A stretch of 64,000 nucleotides of DNA from Mycobacterium heidelbergense (GCF_010730745.1 NZ_AP022615.1:1426001-1490000), one strand, 5' to 3'. Shown: positions 49,888 to 62,181, counted from the stretch's first letter. Numbers and translations: made by a program. Notes: a model not told the origin generated them from the letters alone.

Positions 49888-51026
49888 CAGATGTCCAGCT
49901 CGGCCACCAGCGCGTCGACGACGGCACGCAGGTCGCCGTCGTGTTCCTCGGCCACCCGCCGCTGCCGCTGGTATGACGCGCCGTCGCGCCAGATGTCGGC
50001 CACCGCGCGCAGCTCCTCGGTGCAGTGCAGCGACTTGGCCACCGGCTCCAGCCGGGTCAGCACCTCGGCCAGATCGTCGGTCACCAGCCGCTCGTTGCTC
50101 TCGGCGTCCAGGATGATCACGGCGTCCAGGCCGTAACGGGCGGCGCGCCACTTGTTCTCCTGGACGTGCCAGGGCGGCATGGTGGGCAGCGTCTCTCCGG
50201 CATCCAGCCTGCGTTCCAGGTCGACGACCAGGCAGTGCGTCAACGCGACCAGCGCGCCGAGCTCACGCAGGTTGGACACGCCGTCGCAGACCCGCACCTC
50301 GAGCGTGCCCAGGTGCGGTGATGGCCTGATGTCCCAACGGATTTCGTCGATATGGTCGATGATGCCGGTCTTCTTCTGGTCGTAGACGAAGCCTTCGAAC
50401 TGCGACCACCTCTGAAAGTGGAACGGCAGCCCCGCGGTGGGCAGCTGCTGGAACATCATCGCGCGATTGCTGGCGTACCCGGTGTCCTCGCCGCCCCACC
50501 ACGGCGACGACGCCGACAGCGCCAGCAGGTGCGGGTAGTACTTCAGCAGCGACGTCATGATCGGCATCACCTTGTTCGCCGACGAGATCCCGACGTGCAC
50601 GTGCACCCCCCAGATCAGCATCTGCCGGCCCCACCACTGGGTGCGTTTGATCAGCTCCGCGTAGCGGGGGGCATCGGTGAGCTTCTGGGTCGACCACCGA
50701 GCGAACGGGTGGGTGCCGGCGCAGAACAGCTCCATGCCGCGGTCCCGGACGATCCGGCGGGCGGGGCGCAGCGTGTCGCGCAAATCTTCCATCGCCTGCG
50801 CGGTGCAGTCGCAGATGCCGCTGACCACTTCGACGGTGTTGCGCAGCAATTCCTTGTGCACACGCGGGTTTTCGCCGATCTCGGCGATGACCGCGGTGGC
50901 CTCGTTGTTCAGGTCGCGGGTGTGCGCGTCGACGAGGGCGAACTCCCATTCCACGCCGATGGTCGGCCGTGGCGAGGGGGCGAAGTCGATACGGGCCCGG
51001 TCCCTGCTAGCCGGCACCGATGACAC
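49887..51026 (-). CDS. Carboxylate-amine ligase, GCS2/YbdK family (Rv0433-like)
   Basis: 379 residues from GTG 51026. ATP-grasp-like glutamate-cysteine ligase type 2 family: [15 protein letters not shown] at the N-terminus, [25 protein letters not shown] and [16 protein letters not shown]. YbdK enzymes have weak gamma-glutamylcysteine synthetase activity; the true mycobacterial product is not known, since mycobacteria make mycothiol rather than glutathione. The start lies 20 bp inside the sodC frame, so the two are coupled. Confidence 0.9.
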   Translation of the reverse strand: MSSVPASRDRARIDFAPSPRPTIGVEWEFALVDAHTRDLNNEATAVIAEIGENPRVHKELLRNTVEVVSGICDCTAQAMEDLRDTLRPARRIVRDRGMELFCAGTHPFARWSTQKLTDAPRYAELIKRTQWWGRQMLIWGVHVHVGISSANKVMPIMTSLLKYYPHLLALSASSPWWGGEDTGYASNRAMMFQQLPTAGLPFHFQRWSQFEGFVYDQKKTGIIDHIDEIRWDIRPSPHLGTLEVRVCDGVSNLRELGALVALTHCLVVDLERRLDAGETLPTMPPWHVQENKWRAARYGLDAVIILDAESNERLVTDDLAEVLTRLEPVAKSLHCTEELRAVADIWRDGASYQRQRRVAEEHDGDLRAVVDALVAELDI

Positions 51027-51720
51027 CGCACGCTACCCGCTTGCCGGCGTCACCGGTGGTCATCGTCGTCTGGTCCGGACCGGGTGTTCCGTTCGCCTGG
51101 GTGTAGCGATCCGACGGGATGTTGGCGAAGTTGTCGGCGCCGGCATGAATGATGATCGCGGTCTTCTCTCCGGTCAGCAGGTCGTCCAGGGTGAAGGCGT
51201 CCGTGGTGGTCACCAGCGTGCCGACCCCGTCCTTGCGGACCTCCAGCGAGGTCAGGTCACCGCTGGCGGGCTCGACGGAATGCCCGGGCGCCTGGAAGTG
51301 CCCGCCGGCGGACAGGAAGTCGCCGGGCGCGCCGCCGGTCGGGGCAACCGAATTGGCCTCGCACTTGCCCACCTTGTGGATGTGCACTCCGTGGAAGCCG
51401 GGCGCGAGGTGACCGGCGCCGGTCGTCGCGATCGTGATGGTGGCATAGCCGTTGCCGAAATCGAGCTTCGCGGTGGCGACCCGAGTGCCGTCGGGTGCCT
51501 TCAGCTGGGTGATGACGCTCTGCGCCGCGGGCTGCCCCTCGCCCTCGGCGCCCGGGGTTGTCGACGGGGCGGGCGATCCGGTCCACACCGCCGGCGTGGT
51601 ACCCGGCGTCGACGCGGGCGGTTGGTTGGGGGTGCAAGCGCTGAGCCCGAGGCTGGCCGCCGCGAACAGTGCGGACGTGGTGGCGGCAGCGACGTGGCGG
51701 TGACCGGCGAGCTTAGCCAT
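51007..51720 (-). CDS. sodC: Cu-type superoxide dismutase lipoprotein
   Basis: 237 residues. Lipoprotein signal with lipobox LSAC (lipidated C29), a Pro/Thr-rich linker (to about 68), then a SodC barrel: [12 protein letters not shown] with Cu-binding His, [19 protein letters not shown] and [11 protein letters not shown] with the disulfide Cys. Mtb SodC (Rv0432) is known to lack the zinc site of other Cu/Zn enzymes. It removes superoxide at the cell surface. It lies first in a minus-strand run with Rv0433 and Rv0434 homologues. Confidence 0.96.
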   Translation of the reverse strand: MAKLAGHRHVAAATTSALFAAASLGLSACTPNQPPASTPGTTPAVWTGSPAPSTTPGAEGEGQPAAQSVITQLKAPDGTRVATAKLDFGNGYATITIATTGAGHLAPGFHGVHIHKVGKCEANSVAPTGGAPGDFLSAGGHFQAPGHSVEPASGDLTSLEVRKDGVGTLVTTTDAFTLDDLLTGEKTAIIIHAGADNFANIPSDRYTQANGTPGPDQTTMTTGDAGKRVACGVIGAG

Positions 51721-51784
51721 AGGGCGAGCCTAACCCCGATACGCCGTGCGCGAGCGTAACGCTACTGCGAATTCACCGTGGCGC

Positions 51785-52267
51785 TCAGCCCGTCACGAGG
51801 ACGATGACACCGGGCGGCTGGTTGTTGAGTTCCGGAATCCGCGGTTGGACGGGCGCACCCAGCTTCTGGCCCACCGCGTCCGCGGTGGCGCGCTCGTCGC
51901 CGGCGTCGGTGTAGTACACGGTGGTGGCCGAGACATCGGACACCGACAGGTTCCCGACGTCGGTCACCTTGAAACCGGCGGAGGTCAGCTCGTCCTTGGT
52001 GCGCGTGGCGACGCCCTCTTTCGACGAGATGTTGTAAACGCGCACCTCGGCCTGGTTCGCCGGGGGCTTCGTCGAGGTCGACGACGCGGGGGCGGTGCTG
52101 GTCACGCTGGACACCGGCGACGCCGAGTCGTCATCGGAGGTCCCGGAGGAACCCAGCGCCTGCCAGCCGAGCAGCAGGAAAATGACGCCCAGGAACAACA
52201 GCACCATCACCATGGCCCGCAGGGGAAGCCCCGTGGAGTCGGGGACGCGCTCTTTCATCGAGCCCAC
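51785..52267 (-). CDS. virR: VirR-like membrane protein with LytR_C domain
   Basis: 160 residues from ATG 52267 (an in-frame ATG at 52258 is also possible). One TM helix (AMVMVLLFLGVIFLLLGWQAL), a Ser/Thr/Pro-rich linker, and a C-terminal LytR_C domain (EVRVYNISSKEGVATRTKDEL to the end) outside the membrane. Mtb Rv0431 (VirR) has this layout and limits vesicle release and affects envelope integrity. Located between sodC and the Rv0430 homologue, as in Mtb. Confidence 0.92.
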   Translation of the reverse strand: MGSMKERVPDSTGLPLRAMVMVLLFLGVIFLLLGWQALGSSGTSDDDSASPVSSVTSTAPASSTSTKPPANQAEVRVYNISSKEGVATRTKDELTSAGFKVTDVGNLSVSDVSATTVYYTDAGDERATADAVGQKLGAPVQPRIPELNNQPPGVIVLVTG

Positions 52268-52309
52268 TGTAGCCAGAAAAGTGCCGGAGCCCGCAAAGGC
52301 ACGGACCCG

Positions 52310-52618
52310 TCAGGTCACCTCGAAGCCGAGCCGCCGCGCAGCCCGCGCCTTCTGGCGGCTGGCGCGCAGCCGCCGCAGCCGCTTCACCAGCATCGGGTCG
52401 GCGGCCAGCGCCTCGGGTCGATCGACGAGCGCGTTGAGCACCTGGTAGTAGCGCGTCCCCGACATCGAGAACAGCTCCTTGATGGCGTCCTCTTTCACCC
52501 CGGCGTATTTCCACCACTGACGTTCGAATGCCAGGATGTCGTGTTCACGGCGGGTCAGCCCATCGGCGATTTCAGCGTCGTCCCCCGATCGATTTGCCCG
52601 CGCCATGGCGCTGTCCAT
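52310..52618 (-). CDS. DUF3263 small protein (Rv0430-like)
   Basis: 102 residues, helical and basic at the C-terminus (KRLRRLRASRQKARAARR). The block LTRREHDILAFERQWWKYAGVKEDAIKELFSMSGTRYYQVLNAL is the DUF3263 core and looks like a helix-turn-helix DNA-binding fold. Function is not established. It is transcribed away from def; the 194-bp gap between them must hold both promoters, but I see no clear boxes. Confidence 0.88.
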   Translation of the reverse strand: MDSAMARANRSGDDAEIADGLTRREHDILAFERQWWKYAGVKEDAIKELFSMSGTRYYQVLNALVDRPEALAADPMLVKRLRRLRASRQKARAARRLGFEVT

Positions 52619-52812
52619 ATCGCTTCCCCTGGACCCTTCCGGCGATTCTCACAGTGTTCGAATGACTTGACTTACATAGGGGCATGTTTCGGCGAATATT
52701 GAACCACGTCGCGAACCCTCAAGCCGTAATCCAGACCCGCGAGTCGGCCGATTCCCCCGCGATTGCCCAGCTCTCCCCGTCGCCACCGCGGGACGCTTTA
52801 AGCTAGCCGACC

Positions 52813-53406
52813 ATGGCAGTCGTACCCATACGCATCGTCGGAGATCCGGTCCTGCACGCCCCGACGACGCCGGTGGCCGTCGCCGCCGACGGTTCGCTAC
52901 CGGCGGATCTGCCCGAGTTGATCGCGACCATGTACGAGACCATGGACGCCGCCCACGGCGTCGGCCTGGCCGCCAACCAGATCGGATACGGCCTGCGGCT
53001 CTTCGTCTACGACTGCAGCGAGGACCGCGGGCTGACGGACCGCCGCCGCGGCGTGGTCATCAATCCGGTCCTGGAAACCTCCGAAATACCCGAGACGATG
53101 CCCGACCCGAACACCGACGACGAAGGGTGCTTGTCGGTTCCCGGCGAGTCGTTCCCCACCGGGCGCGCCAAGTGGGCACGGGTCACCGGGCTGGACGCCG
53201 ACGGCGGTCCGATCGCCATCGAGGGCAGCGGCCTGTTCGCGCGGATGCTGCAGCACGAGACCGGGCACCTGGATGGATTCCTCTACCTCGACCGCCTCAT
53301 CGGCCGGTACGCCCGCAGCGCGAAAAGGGCGGTGAAGTCCCACGGTTGGGGCGTTCCGGGACTGTCGTGGCTGCCGGGCGAGGGCCCGGACCCGTTCGGC
53401 CACTGA
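52813..53406 (+). CDS. def: Peptide deformylase
   Basis: 197 residues. All three family motifs are present: [10 protein letters not shown] (49-58), EGCLSVPGE with metal ligand C106, and QHETGHLDG with H148/H152 and catalytic E149. It removes the formyl group from new proteins in the cytosol. Length and motifs match Mtb Def (Rv0429c). The stop overlaps the next start by one base (TGATG). Confidence 0.97.
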   Translation: MAVVPIRIVGDPVLHAPTTPVAVAADGSLPADLPELIATMYETMDAAHGVGLAANQIGYGLRLFVYDCSEDRGLTDRRRGVVINPVLETSEIPETMPDPNTDDEGCLSVPGESFPTGRAKWARVTGLDADGGPIAIEGSGLFARMLQHETGHLDGFLYLDRLIGRYARSAKRAVKSHGWGVPGLSWLPGEGPDPFGH

Positions 53407-54305
53407 TGGTCTCGTGGCCGGACCCGGGAACGCGGGTGACGGTGCGGTACCGGCGCCCGGCCGGATCGGTCCCGCCGCTGACCGACGCGGTTGGGCACCT
53501 GCTCGAGGCCGATCCGGTGCTGCGGGTGCGGACGAAAACGGGGGCGGTCGTCGAGATCGCCCCCGCCGACGTCGTCGCGCTGCGGGTCCTGACCGACGCG
53601 CCGGTGCGCACCTCCCAGATCCGGGCGCTCGAGCACGCGGCCGCGGCGGCCTGGCCCGGCACCGAGCGGACCTGGCTGGGCGGCTGGCTGCTGCGGGCCG
53701 GGCGGGGAGCCGGCCTGGCCGCCAATTCGGCTATGCCGCTGGATATCTCGGCCCGGACGGGTGCGATCCCCGAGATCATGACCTGGTACGAGCGTCGCGG
53801 CCTGACACCGTGGCTGGCCATCCCGGATCGCCTGTTGCCCCTGCCGCCCGGCCTGACCGCTGGGCGCACGGAGGTGGTCCTGGTGCGCGACGTGTCGAGC
53901 GTCACGCTGGCGTTACGGCCGGACCCGAGCGTCACGCTAGAGCGACGGCCGGGCGACGCGTGGCTGCGGACCTACCAACGCGAGATTCCCGTCGACGCGC
54001 TCACCGCCGTCGTCGACGGCGAGCTGATGTTCGGCACCCACCCGGGCGGGGCGATCGCGCGCGCCGCGGTGACCGACGCCCCGGACGGCACCCGCTGGGT
54101 GGGCCTGTCGGCGATACGCGCCCCCGACGAACGGGCCGCGGCGGTCCTCTGCGAAGCGCTGCTGGCCTGGGGCGCGGATCGCGGCGCGACCCGCGGCCAC
54201 GCGCGTGCCCGTCAAGCCGGCGCCACCGCCCTCGCCGATGGGCTGGGTTTCCGGCCACACCACCGCCGCCGCTACGTTCCGGCCCGCGCAATGGATACCG
54301 TCTAG
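53406..54305 (+). CDS. GNAT acetyltransferase (Rv0428c-like)
   Basis: 299 residues from ATG 53406; the frame is open further upstream inside def, but this start is coupled to the def stop. The N-terminal 80 residues form a small beta domain (GTRVTVRYRRPAG), followed by a GNAT fold with WLGGWLLRAGRG and the late acetyl-CoA region (DERAAAVLCEALLAWGADRGATRGHARARQAG). The acceptor is unknown. Orthologue of Rv0428c; runs on to xthA after 2 bp. Confidence 0.88.
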   Translation: MVSWPDPGTRVTVRYRRPAGSVPPLTDAVGHLLEADPVLRVRTKTGAVVEIAPADVVALRVLTDAPVRTSQIRALEHAAAAAWPGTERTWLGGWLLRAGRGAGLAANSAMPLDISARTGAIPEIMTWYERRGLTPWLAIPDRLLPLPPGLTAGRTEVVLVRDVSSVTLALRPDPSVTLERRPGDAWLRTYQREIPVDALTAVVDGELMFGTHPGGAIARAAVTDAPDGTRWVGLSAIRAPDERAAAVLCEALLAWGADRGATRGHARARQAGATALADGLGFRPHHRRRYVPARAMDTV

Positions 54306-54307
54306 CC

Positions 54308-55129
54308 ATGCCCGACGGGACGCTGCGACTGGCCACCTGGAACGTGAACTCGATTCGCACCCGGCTGGGCCGCGTCGTCGACTGGCTGGCCCGCGCCGAC
54401 GTCGACGTGCTGGCCATGCAGGAGACCAAGTGTTCCGACGGCCAGTTCCCGACCCTGCCGCTGTTCGAACTCGGCTACGAGGTCGCACACGTCGGATTCA
54501 ATCAGTGGAACGGCGTGGCCATCGCCTCCCGCGTCGGCCTCGACGACGTGCAGATCGGCTTCGAGGGCCAGCCCAGCTGGAGCAGCAAGCCGGAGGTGGC
54601 CGCCACGGCCGAGGCCCGCGCGCTGGGCGCCACCTGCGGCGGCATCCGGGTGTGGAGCCTGTATGTGCCCAACGGCCGCGCGCTGGGCGATCCGCACTAC
54701 ACCTACAAGCTGAATTGGCTTGCCGCACTGCGTGATACGGCGGCCGGCTGGCTGCGCGACGATCCCGAGGCCCAGATCGCCCTGGTCGGCGACTGGAACA
54801 TCGCCCCGACGGACGACGACGTCTGGAGCGCCGAATTCTTTGCCGGCGCCACCCATGTCTCCGAGCCGGAGCGCCGCGCGTTCGACGCCATCGTCGACGC
54901 CCAATTCACCGATGTGGTAAGGCCTTTCACCCCGGGGCCCGGGGTCTACACCTACTGGGACTACACCCAGCTGCGGTTCCCGAAGCGGCAGGGCATGCGC
55001 ATCGACTTCATCCTGGCATCACCGGCGCTGGCGGCCCGGGTGACCGACGCACAGATCGTCCGGGAGGAACGCAAGGGGAAGGCGCCCAGCGACCACGCGC
55101 CGGTGCTGATCGATGTGAGTCGGGTTTGA
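54308..55129 (+). CDS. xthA: Exonuclease III / AP endonuclease
   Basis: 273 residues. Endonuclease/exonuclease/phosphatase fold: ATWNVNSIRTRLGRV, MQETKC with the metal Glu, LVGDWNIAPTDDDVW, MRIDFILASP and SDHAPVLID with the catalytic Asp-His. It cuts DNA at abasic sites and trims 3' ends in base excision repair. Orthologue of Rv0427c; third in the def-GNAT-xthA run. Confidence 0.96.
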   Translation: MPDGTLRLATWNVNSIRTRLGRVVDWLARADVDVLAMQETKCSDGQFPTLPLFELGYEVAHVGFNQWNGVAIASRVGLDDVQIGFEGQPSWSSKPEVAATAEARALGATCGGIRVWSLYVPNGRALGDPHYTYKLNWLAALRDTAAGWLRDDPEAQIALVGDWNIAPTDDDVWSAEFFAGATHVSEPERRAFDAIVDAQFTDVVRPFTPGPGVYTYWDYTQLRFPKRQGMRIDFILASPALAARVTDAQIVREERKGKAPSDHAPVLIDVSRV

Positions 55130-55329
55130 GTCGCATTGACGATTTGTATGCGGGCTGCGTGGCATAAAAAACCAGAAGTTGCTCGTTGTACGCGCGTTTG
55201 TAACGTGGCAGGCTTTCGCCTTATACATGCAGAGAACAATTTCGTTGTTGCTGTTAACCTCGCGTTCAACGGGTATACGGGTTGCCGACGCGGTTCCCAG
55301 TAAGAGCGATCGGATACCAGGGAGTCATC

Positions 55330-55785
55330 ATGGGTGTCGTCGGCGGGGCAGTCCGGAACGTGGGTAAGACGGTGGGTCGCGCCGCGGACGCGACCACGGC
55401 GGCCGCGGGCGCTGTGGGCGGCGCCGCGGTCAACGGAATCGTCGGCGGCGTAACGGGAGCCGCCGAGGGCATCAAGCGCGGAGTCAGCAGTGGCAGCCAC
55501 TCGACGCCGGCCGCCGCGTTGGCTTTGGGTGCGCTCGGTGTGGCCGGCCTGGTCGAGTGGCCGGTGCTGCTGGCCGTCGGCGGCGGCGCGTTGTTGGTGC
55601 ACAAGATGCAACGCAAGCCCGAGCCGCCCGCGTCGGCGAAGACGAACCTCAAGCCCGTGCCGTCGGAGCCCGCGGCCAAGAAAGCGGTGCCGCAGAAGGC
55701 CGCCGGCAAGGCCGCCGGCAAGCCGGCGGCCAAGAAGGCGGCCGGGCGCCGGGCCGGCGCCGCCGCGTTGCGCAGCACCAACTGA
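55330..55785 (+). CDS. Small Ala/Gly-rich membrane protein (Rv0426c-like by position)
   Basis: 151 residues from ATG 55330, with AGGGAG upstream. Small-residue-rich helices with GG motifs (GAVGGAAVNGIVGGVTGAAEG) are followed by one hydrophobic segment (ALALGALGVAGLVEWPVLLAVGGGALLVH) and a Lys/Ala/Pro-rich cytosolic tail (KKAAGKAAGKPAAKK). VEWPVLL resembles IDWPVALV in the small protein at 56195, so the two may be related. Mtb has Rv0426c here, of unknown function. Confidence 0.75.
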   Translation: MGVVGGAVRNVGKTVGRAADATTAAAGAVGGAAVNGIVGGVTGAAEGIKRGVSSGSHSTPAAALALGALGVAGLVEWPVLLAVGGGALLVHKMQRKPEPPASAKTNLKPVPSEPAAKKAVPQKAAGKAAGKPAAKKAAGRRAGAAALRSTN

Positions 55786-56194
55786 ACCGACCGAACGGAA
55801 CCGTTTAAGCGGTCACCACGGTCACCGCTCGGCCGCACACCGCCGGGTCCAACCGGGTGGGGGCGGGCTCCGGGCGCCGCCGCGGCGACCATCGCGATGG
55901 CCGTTCCGAACCGCGCTTCGCAAGGTTGGGGCACGCCGCGCCGGCCGGGCACGCCGCCACCCGGACCTGACGCGCCCGCGACGAACGGCGCGCCGCCCGA
56001 TCGGGCTGCCGGATCTCCACCACCCCGACGCGCCAAAGCAGCGCATAAAGTTCAACTAACGGGACCCGCAGCACCAAAGCGATCGACGAAACGAGCGGAT
56101 CGGTCAAGAAGCCCGAGGAGTCGGTCGTCGACATAAGTCCGACGTTGACCTCACGACCCGGCGAGGCGGCAAACCCTTCGTTACCGAAAGGCAA
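55786..56194. other. Intergenic stretch where Mtb has ctpH; nothing recognised
   Basis: About 410 bp between two small genes. In Mtb the large P-type ATPase gene ctpH (Rv0425c) lies between the equivalent neighbours. Here I see no P-type ATPase motif (DKTGT, GDGxND) in any frame; open frames on both strands look like chance GC-rich frames. Confidence 0.5.
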
Positions 56195-56473
56195 ATGATG
56201 GCGGAAAAGAAGTCGCGCACAGGGATTTCCCAGCGCGAAGCGGTGGAGAAGATCCGCGAGGGCGAAACCTTCGTGGTGAACGTGCCGGTGATCGGGCAGA
56301 TGGAGATTCCGCGCCCAGAGCAGTTGGCCTACTACGGGGGTCTGGCCGCGCTGGCGGCGCTGGAGCTCATCGACTGGCCGGTCGCCCTGGTCATCGCCGC
56401 GGGGCATCTCCTGGCGAGCAACCACCACAACCGGCTCCTGGAGGAACTCGGCGACGCGATGGAAGAGGCCTAG
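56195..56473 (+). CDS. Small membrane-associated protein (Rv0424c-like)
   Basis: 92 residues from ATG 56195 (a second ATG at 56198). Charged N-terminal half with a short basic-hydrophobic pattern (TFVVNVPVIGQMEIPRPEQLAYYGG), one hydrophobic segment (LAALAALELIDWPVALVIAAGHLLA) and an acidic end (LLEELGDAMEEA). Size and place fit Rv0424c of Mtb. Function unknown. Confidence 0.78.
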   Translation: MMAEKKSRTGISQREAVEKIREGETFVVNVPVIGQMEIPRPEQLAYYGGLAALAALELIDWPVALVIAAGHLLASNHHNRLLEELGDAMEEA

Positions 56474-56479
56474 GGCCGG

Positions 56480-57187
56480 TCAATCGGCGGCGTCGGCGGG
56501 GATCCGTTCGTGCATCGTCAGCAACACGTGGTCGAACTGACTTTGGGCGGCGGCCGGCGGCGACGGCAGGGTGGTCACTTCGGCGAGTAGCTGCTTCGCG
56601 AGCGCCCGCAGCTTCACGTTGGTCTCTTGCGAGCGCCACTGCAGGACGCGGAAGGCCTGGTCGGCGCTGACCCGGTAGACATACATCAGCACGCCCTTGG
56701 CCTGCTCGATCGACGCGCGGTTCTCGAAGAGGTCCGGCAGGGCCACGTCGAGCGCCTCTTGCCGGGCCTCGTCGAAGGTGTTGGTGAGGTCGATGTAGTA
56801 GCCGGCGGTGCCCACCACCGTGCCGGCGTCGTCGAGCATGCGGTCGGCCAGCACGATCGCGTCGTGCACGTTGCCCGCGGTGTCGATGAACCGGTGCCGG
56901 CTGGAAAACGACTCCGCCGACCGCAAGGCGTAGTCGAGCAGCTCCTGGACGTGCGCGCGGTCGTCGGGATGCTTGTGCGACAACAGCAGCTTGGTCGTCG
57001 GCACGATGGTCCCCGGTTCGTAGCCGTGCATCCTGGCCACCTCGTCGGACCACTCCCAGCGCTGACCGTCGAACCAGAACCGGAAGGTGCCGACGTTCGC
57101 GTACGTGCTGGCAGCGTCGGCGGCGTCGGTCGACGGCTGGCGGTTCGCCCCGGGTGCCGACGCACCCGTTCCCGTGGGCTGTTGCAC
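56480..57187 (-). CDS. PAS-ANTAR regulator
   Basis: 235 residues from GTG 57187. A PAS domain (about 35-145: FRFWFDGQRWEWSDEVARMHGYEPG, HKHPDDRAHV, AGYYIDLT) is followed by an ANTAR RNA-binding domain (about 150-210: RASIEQAKGVLMYVYRVSADQAFRVLQWRSQETN). ANTAR proteins bind paired hexaloop hairpins in mRNA leaders and block terminators. It would sense a small molecule or redox state through PAS; targets are not evident here. Transcribed away from the thiC riboswitch region. Confidence 0.92.
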   Translation of the reverse strand: MQQPTGTGASAPGANRQPSTDAADAASTYANVGTFRFWFDGQRWEWSDEVARMHGYEPGTIVPTTKLLLSHKHPDDRAHVQELLDYALRSAESFSSRHRFIDTAGNVHDAIVLADRMLDDAGTVVGTAGYYIDLTNTFDEARQEALDVALPDLFENRASIEQAKGVLMYVYRVSADQAFRVLQWRSQETNVKLRALAKQLLAEVTTLPSPPAAAQSQFDHVLLTMHERIPADAAD

Positions 57188-57310
57188 ATGTGCATCTTCC
57201 CATTTCGTGGGTAGCGGCGGCTACCGCTCTGTCGGGAAGGCCGCCCGCATGCCGCGTCGCGTGCCGTGCGAGTAACGTCGCGTGCGGGCGATCCAGCCAA
57301 ACCAAGTAAA

Positions 57311-59867
<2,557 letters not shown>

Positions 59868-59871
<4 letters not shown>

Positions 59872-60503
59872 TTGCCCGCCTCCTCGAGCAGATCGCGGGC
59901 ATCGCACACCGGCCGGCCGGCGACCCCAACGGCGTCGTCGTGCTGACCCACGGCGCCGGAGGCGATCGGGAATCCCCGCTGCTGCAACGGGTTTGCGACG
60001 AATGGGCGCGACGCGGCTGGTTCGCGGTGCGCTACAACCTGCCCTACCGGCGGCGCCGGCCCAGCGGCCCGCCGTCGGGGTCGGCCGCCACCGACCGCGC
60101 GGGGATCGTCGAGGCGATCGCGGTGTGCCGCGGCCTCGCCGACGGCCCGCTGATCGCCGGCGGACACTCCTACGGGGGGCGGCAGACGTCGATGGTGGTC
60201 GCCGGCGGCGAGGCTCGGGTGGACGTGCTGGCGCTGTTCTCCTACCCGGTGCATCCGCCGGGCAAGCCGGAGCGCCCCCGCACCGAGCACCTGCCCGACA
60301 TCACGGTGCCGACCGTGTTCACCCACGGGACGTCGGATCCCTTCGGCACGCCGGGCGAGGTGCGCGACGCCGCGGCCCTGATCGCCGCGCCCACCGAGGT
60401 CGTCGAGATCACCGGCGCCCGGCACGATTTGCGCTCGAAGACCCTCGACGTGCCAGCGCTCGCCGTCGATGCGGCGCTGCGCCTGCTGCGTCGCCAAACG
60501 TGA
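59868..60503 (+). CDS. Alpha/beta hydrolase, dienelactone-hydrolase-like (Rv0421c-like)
   Basis: 211 residues from ATG 59868, overlapping thiD by 4 bp (ATGA). Small alpha/beta hydrolase: VVVLTHGAGGDRES oxyanion region, nucleophile in GGHSYGGRQTS, and late HGTSDPFGTPGE and ITGARHDL, probably holding the Asp and His. Orthologue of Rv0421c. Its coupling to thiC-thiD suggests use under thiamine limitation, but no substrate is known. Confidence 0.85.
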
Positions 60504-60551
60504 GGGCGACTCGTCCGGCCCCGGCCGCCGGCGCGCCGAGGTCCGCTTCCC

Positions 60552-60626
60552 GGCAACCCCGACCCCGTCGGCTTCATCCGCCGCCTCGGCGACGAGGTGA
60601 TTCCCCGGCTCGCTGAAATCACCTGA
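60552..60626 (+). pseudogene. C-terminal scrap of a flavin monooxygenase-like gene
   Basis: About 24 codons (GNPDPVGFIRRLGDEVIPRLAEIT, then stop) resemble the extreme C-terminus of LLM-class flavin-dependent monooxygenases. No start or upstream part is present. Short, so uncertain. Confidence 0.3.
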
Positions 60627-60671
60627 GCCGCGAGTTCACCCGGCTTCCCTATCGCGCGACCATGCGGTAGT

Positions 60672-60697
60672 GTTTACACAAGTATGCTTGTAAAAAC
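60672..60697. promoter_or_regulatory. AT-rich inverted repeat before the DUF2249/cupin gene
   Basis: GTTTACACAAG-TATG-CTTGTAAAAAC is an imperfect palindrome (CAAG/CTTG core, TTTACA/TAAAAA arms) ending 21 bp before the start codon. Its AT-richness stands out. Likely an operator for an unlinked regulator; the family is not recognisable. Confidence 0.5.
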
Positions 60698-60718
60698 TTC
60701 GGAAGGCGCGAAACCCCC

Positions 60719-61321
60719 ATGGTCGACAACGAACTCGACGTGCGACAGCTAAGCAAGCCCGACAAGCACCCGACGATCTTCGCCACCTATGCCGACCTGC
60801 CGGTCGGCGGATCGTTCGTGTTGGTCAACAATCATGATCCCCGCCACCTGCGCGACGAGTTCGAGGCCGATTACGCCGGCGGCTACCGATGGGAGTACGT
60901 CGAGCGGGGCCCGACGGTCTGGCGGATCCGGATCGGCAAGCTCACCGCCACGCCGCTGCCGCGGGTTCTGACGAACACCGCCGACATCGCGGGCGCCGAC
61001 GCGGAACCGGACGTGGCCGGGGTGGCGTGGAAGCTGGACGTCCGCGACCGCGACCTGGACTCGAACGTCATCACGCTGGCGCCCAACGGCGGGATCGACG
61101 CACACACGGGGGCCGACGTGGACGTTTTGGTCCACGTGCTGTCCGGCAGCGGCCGGCTGACCACCGAAGAGGGCACGATCGAGCTGGCCCCCGGTGCGCT
61201 GCTCTGGCTCCCGCGCCGGTCGCGGCGCCAATTCACCGCAGGCCCGGACGGATTGCGCTACCTGACCGTGCACCAGAAGCGGGAGATCCTGCCGCTTACC
61301 CCGACCGTGCGGCACGCCTGA
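60719..61321 (+). CDS. DUF2249 + cupin protein
   Basis: 200 residues. Residues 10-75 are a DUF2249 domain (LDVRQLSKPDKHPTIFATYADLPVGGSFVLVNNHDPRHLRDEFE), usually found in proteins of nitrogen-oxide or redox metabolism. Residues 105-190 are a cupin barrel (IDAHTGADVDVLVHVLSGSGRL, LLWLPRRSRRQF). The start follows GGAAGG at a short distance, and the stop overlaps the methyltransferase start (TGATG). A role in nitric oxide or redox response is inferred from DUF2249 and the nearby haemoglobin gene. Confidence 0.85.
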   Translation: MVDNELDVRQLSKPDKHPTIFATYADLPVGGSFVLVNNHDPRHLRDEFEADYAGGYRWEYVERGPTVWRIRIGKLTATPLPRVLTNTADIAGADAEPDVAGVAWKLDVRDRDLDSNVITLAPNGGIDAHTGADVDVLVHVLSGSGRLTTEEGTIELAPGALLWLPRRSRRQFTAGPDGLRYLTVHQKREILPLTPTVRHA

Positions 61322-62145
61322 TGAGCGGCGTCGTCGACAACGATCCCGGCAAGCTGCCGCGGTCGAGCCGCGGCGACGACGCCGTGCAGGGGCACTGGCT
61401 GCTGGCGCGCTTGGGCAAGCGGGTGTTGCGCCCCGGCGGCATCGGGCTCACCCGCACGCTGCTGGCCGACGCCCGGGTGCCCGACGCCGACGTGCTGGAG
61501 CTGGCCCCGGGTCTCGGCCGCACCGCGACCGAGATCCTCGCCCGCCGGCCCCGGTCGTACGTCGGGGCCGAGCAAGACCCCGACGCCGCCCGGTCGGTCC
61601 GCGACGTCGTTGCCGGGCGGGGCGAGGTCCGGGTCGCCGACGCGTCCGACACCGGGCTGCCCGACGCCAGCAGGGACGTCGTCATCGGTGAGGCGATGCT
61701 GACAATGCAGGGCGATCCGGCCAAACACGCCATCGTGGCCGAGGCCGCACGGGTGCTGCGGCCGGGCGGCCGCTACGCCATCCACGAACTCGCGTTGACG
61801 CCCGACACCGTCTCCGATGAGGTCAAAACCGATGTCCGCCAATCGCTTGCCCGCGCGATCAAGGTCAACGCCCGCCCCTTGACGGTCGCCGAGTGGACCC
61901 GGCTGCTCACCGACCACGGTCTGGTCGTCGACCGTGTCGCGACGGCGCCGATGGCGCTGTTGCAGCCGCGGCGCCTGATCGCCGACGAAGGCCTCCCACG
62001 GGCGTTGCGGTTTGTCATAAACCTGTCGATCCACCGCGAAGCCCGCCGGCGAGTGGCCCAGATGCGGAGCACCTTCCGCCGACACCGCGAACGATTGATC
62101 GCCGTCGCGATCGTGGCCCACAAGCCCGCCGGCGACGCCGGCTGA
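61321..62145 (+). CDS. Class I SAM-dependent methyltransferase
   Basis: 274 residues. Rossmann-like fold with motif I DVLELAPGLGRTATEIL, motif II VGAEQDPDAARSV and the post-motif VIGEAMLTMQGDPAKHAIVAEAARVLRPGGRYAIHEL. Related to UbiE/small-molecule methyltransferases. Coupled to the DUF2249/cupin gene. Substrate unknown. Confidence 0.88.
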   Translation: MSGVVDNDPGKLPRSSRGDDAVQGHWLLARLGKRVLRPGGIGLTRTLLADARVPDADVLELAPGLGRTATEILARRPRSYVGAEQDPDAARSVRDVVAGRGEVRVADASDTGLPDASRDVVIGEAMLTMQGDPAKHAIVAEAARVLRPGGRYAIHELALTPDTVSDEVKTDVRQSLARAIKVNARPLTVAEWTRLLTDHGLVVDRVATAPMALLQPRRLIADEGLPRALRFVINLSIHREARRRVAQMRSTFRRHRERLIAVAIVAHKPAGDAG

Positions 62146-62181
62146 CCCGAAACCGCTTGTGCGGTCACGGAATTCCTTAGT

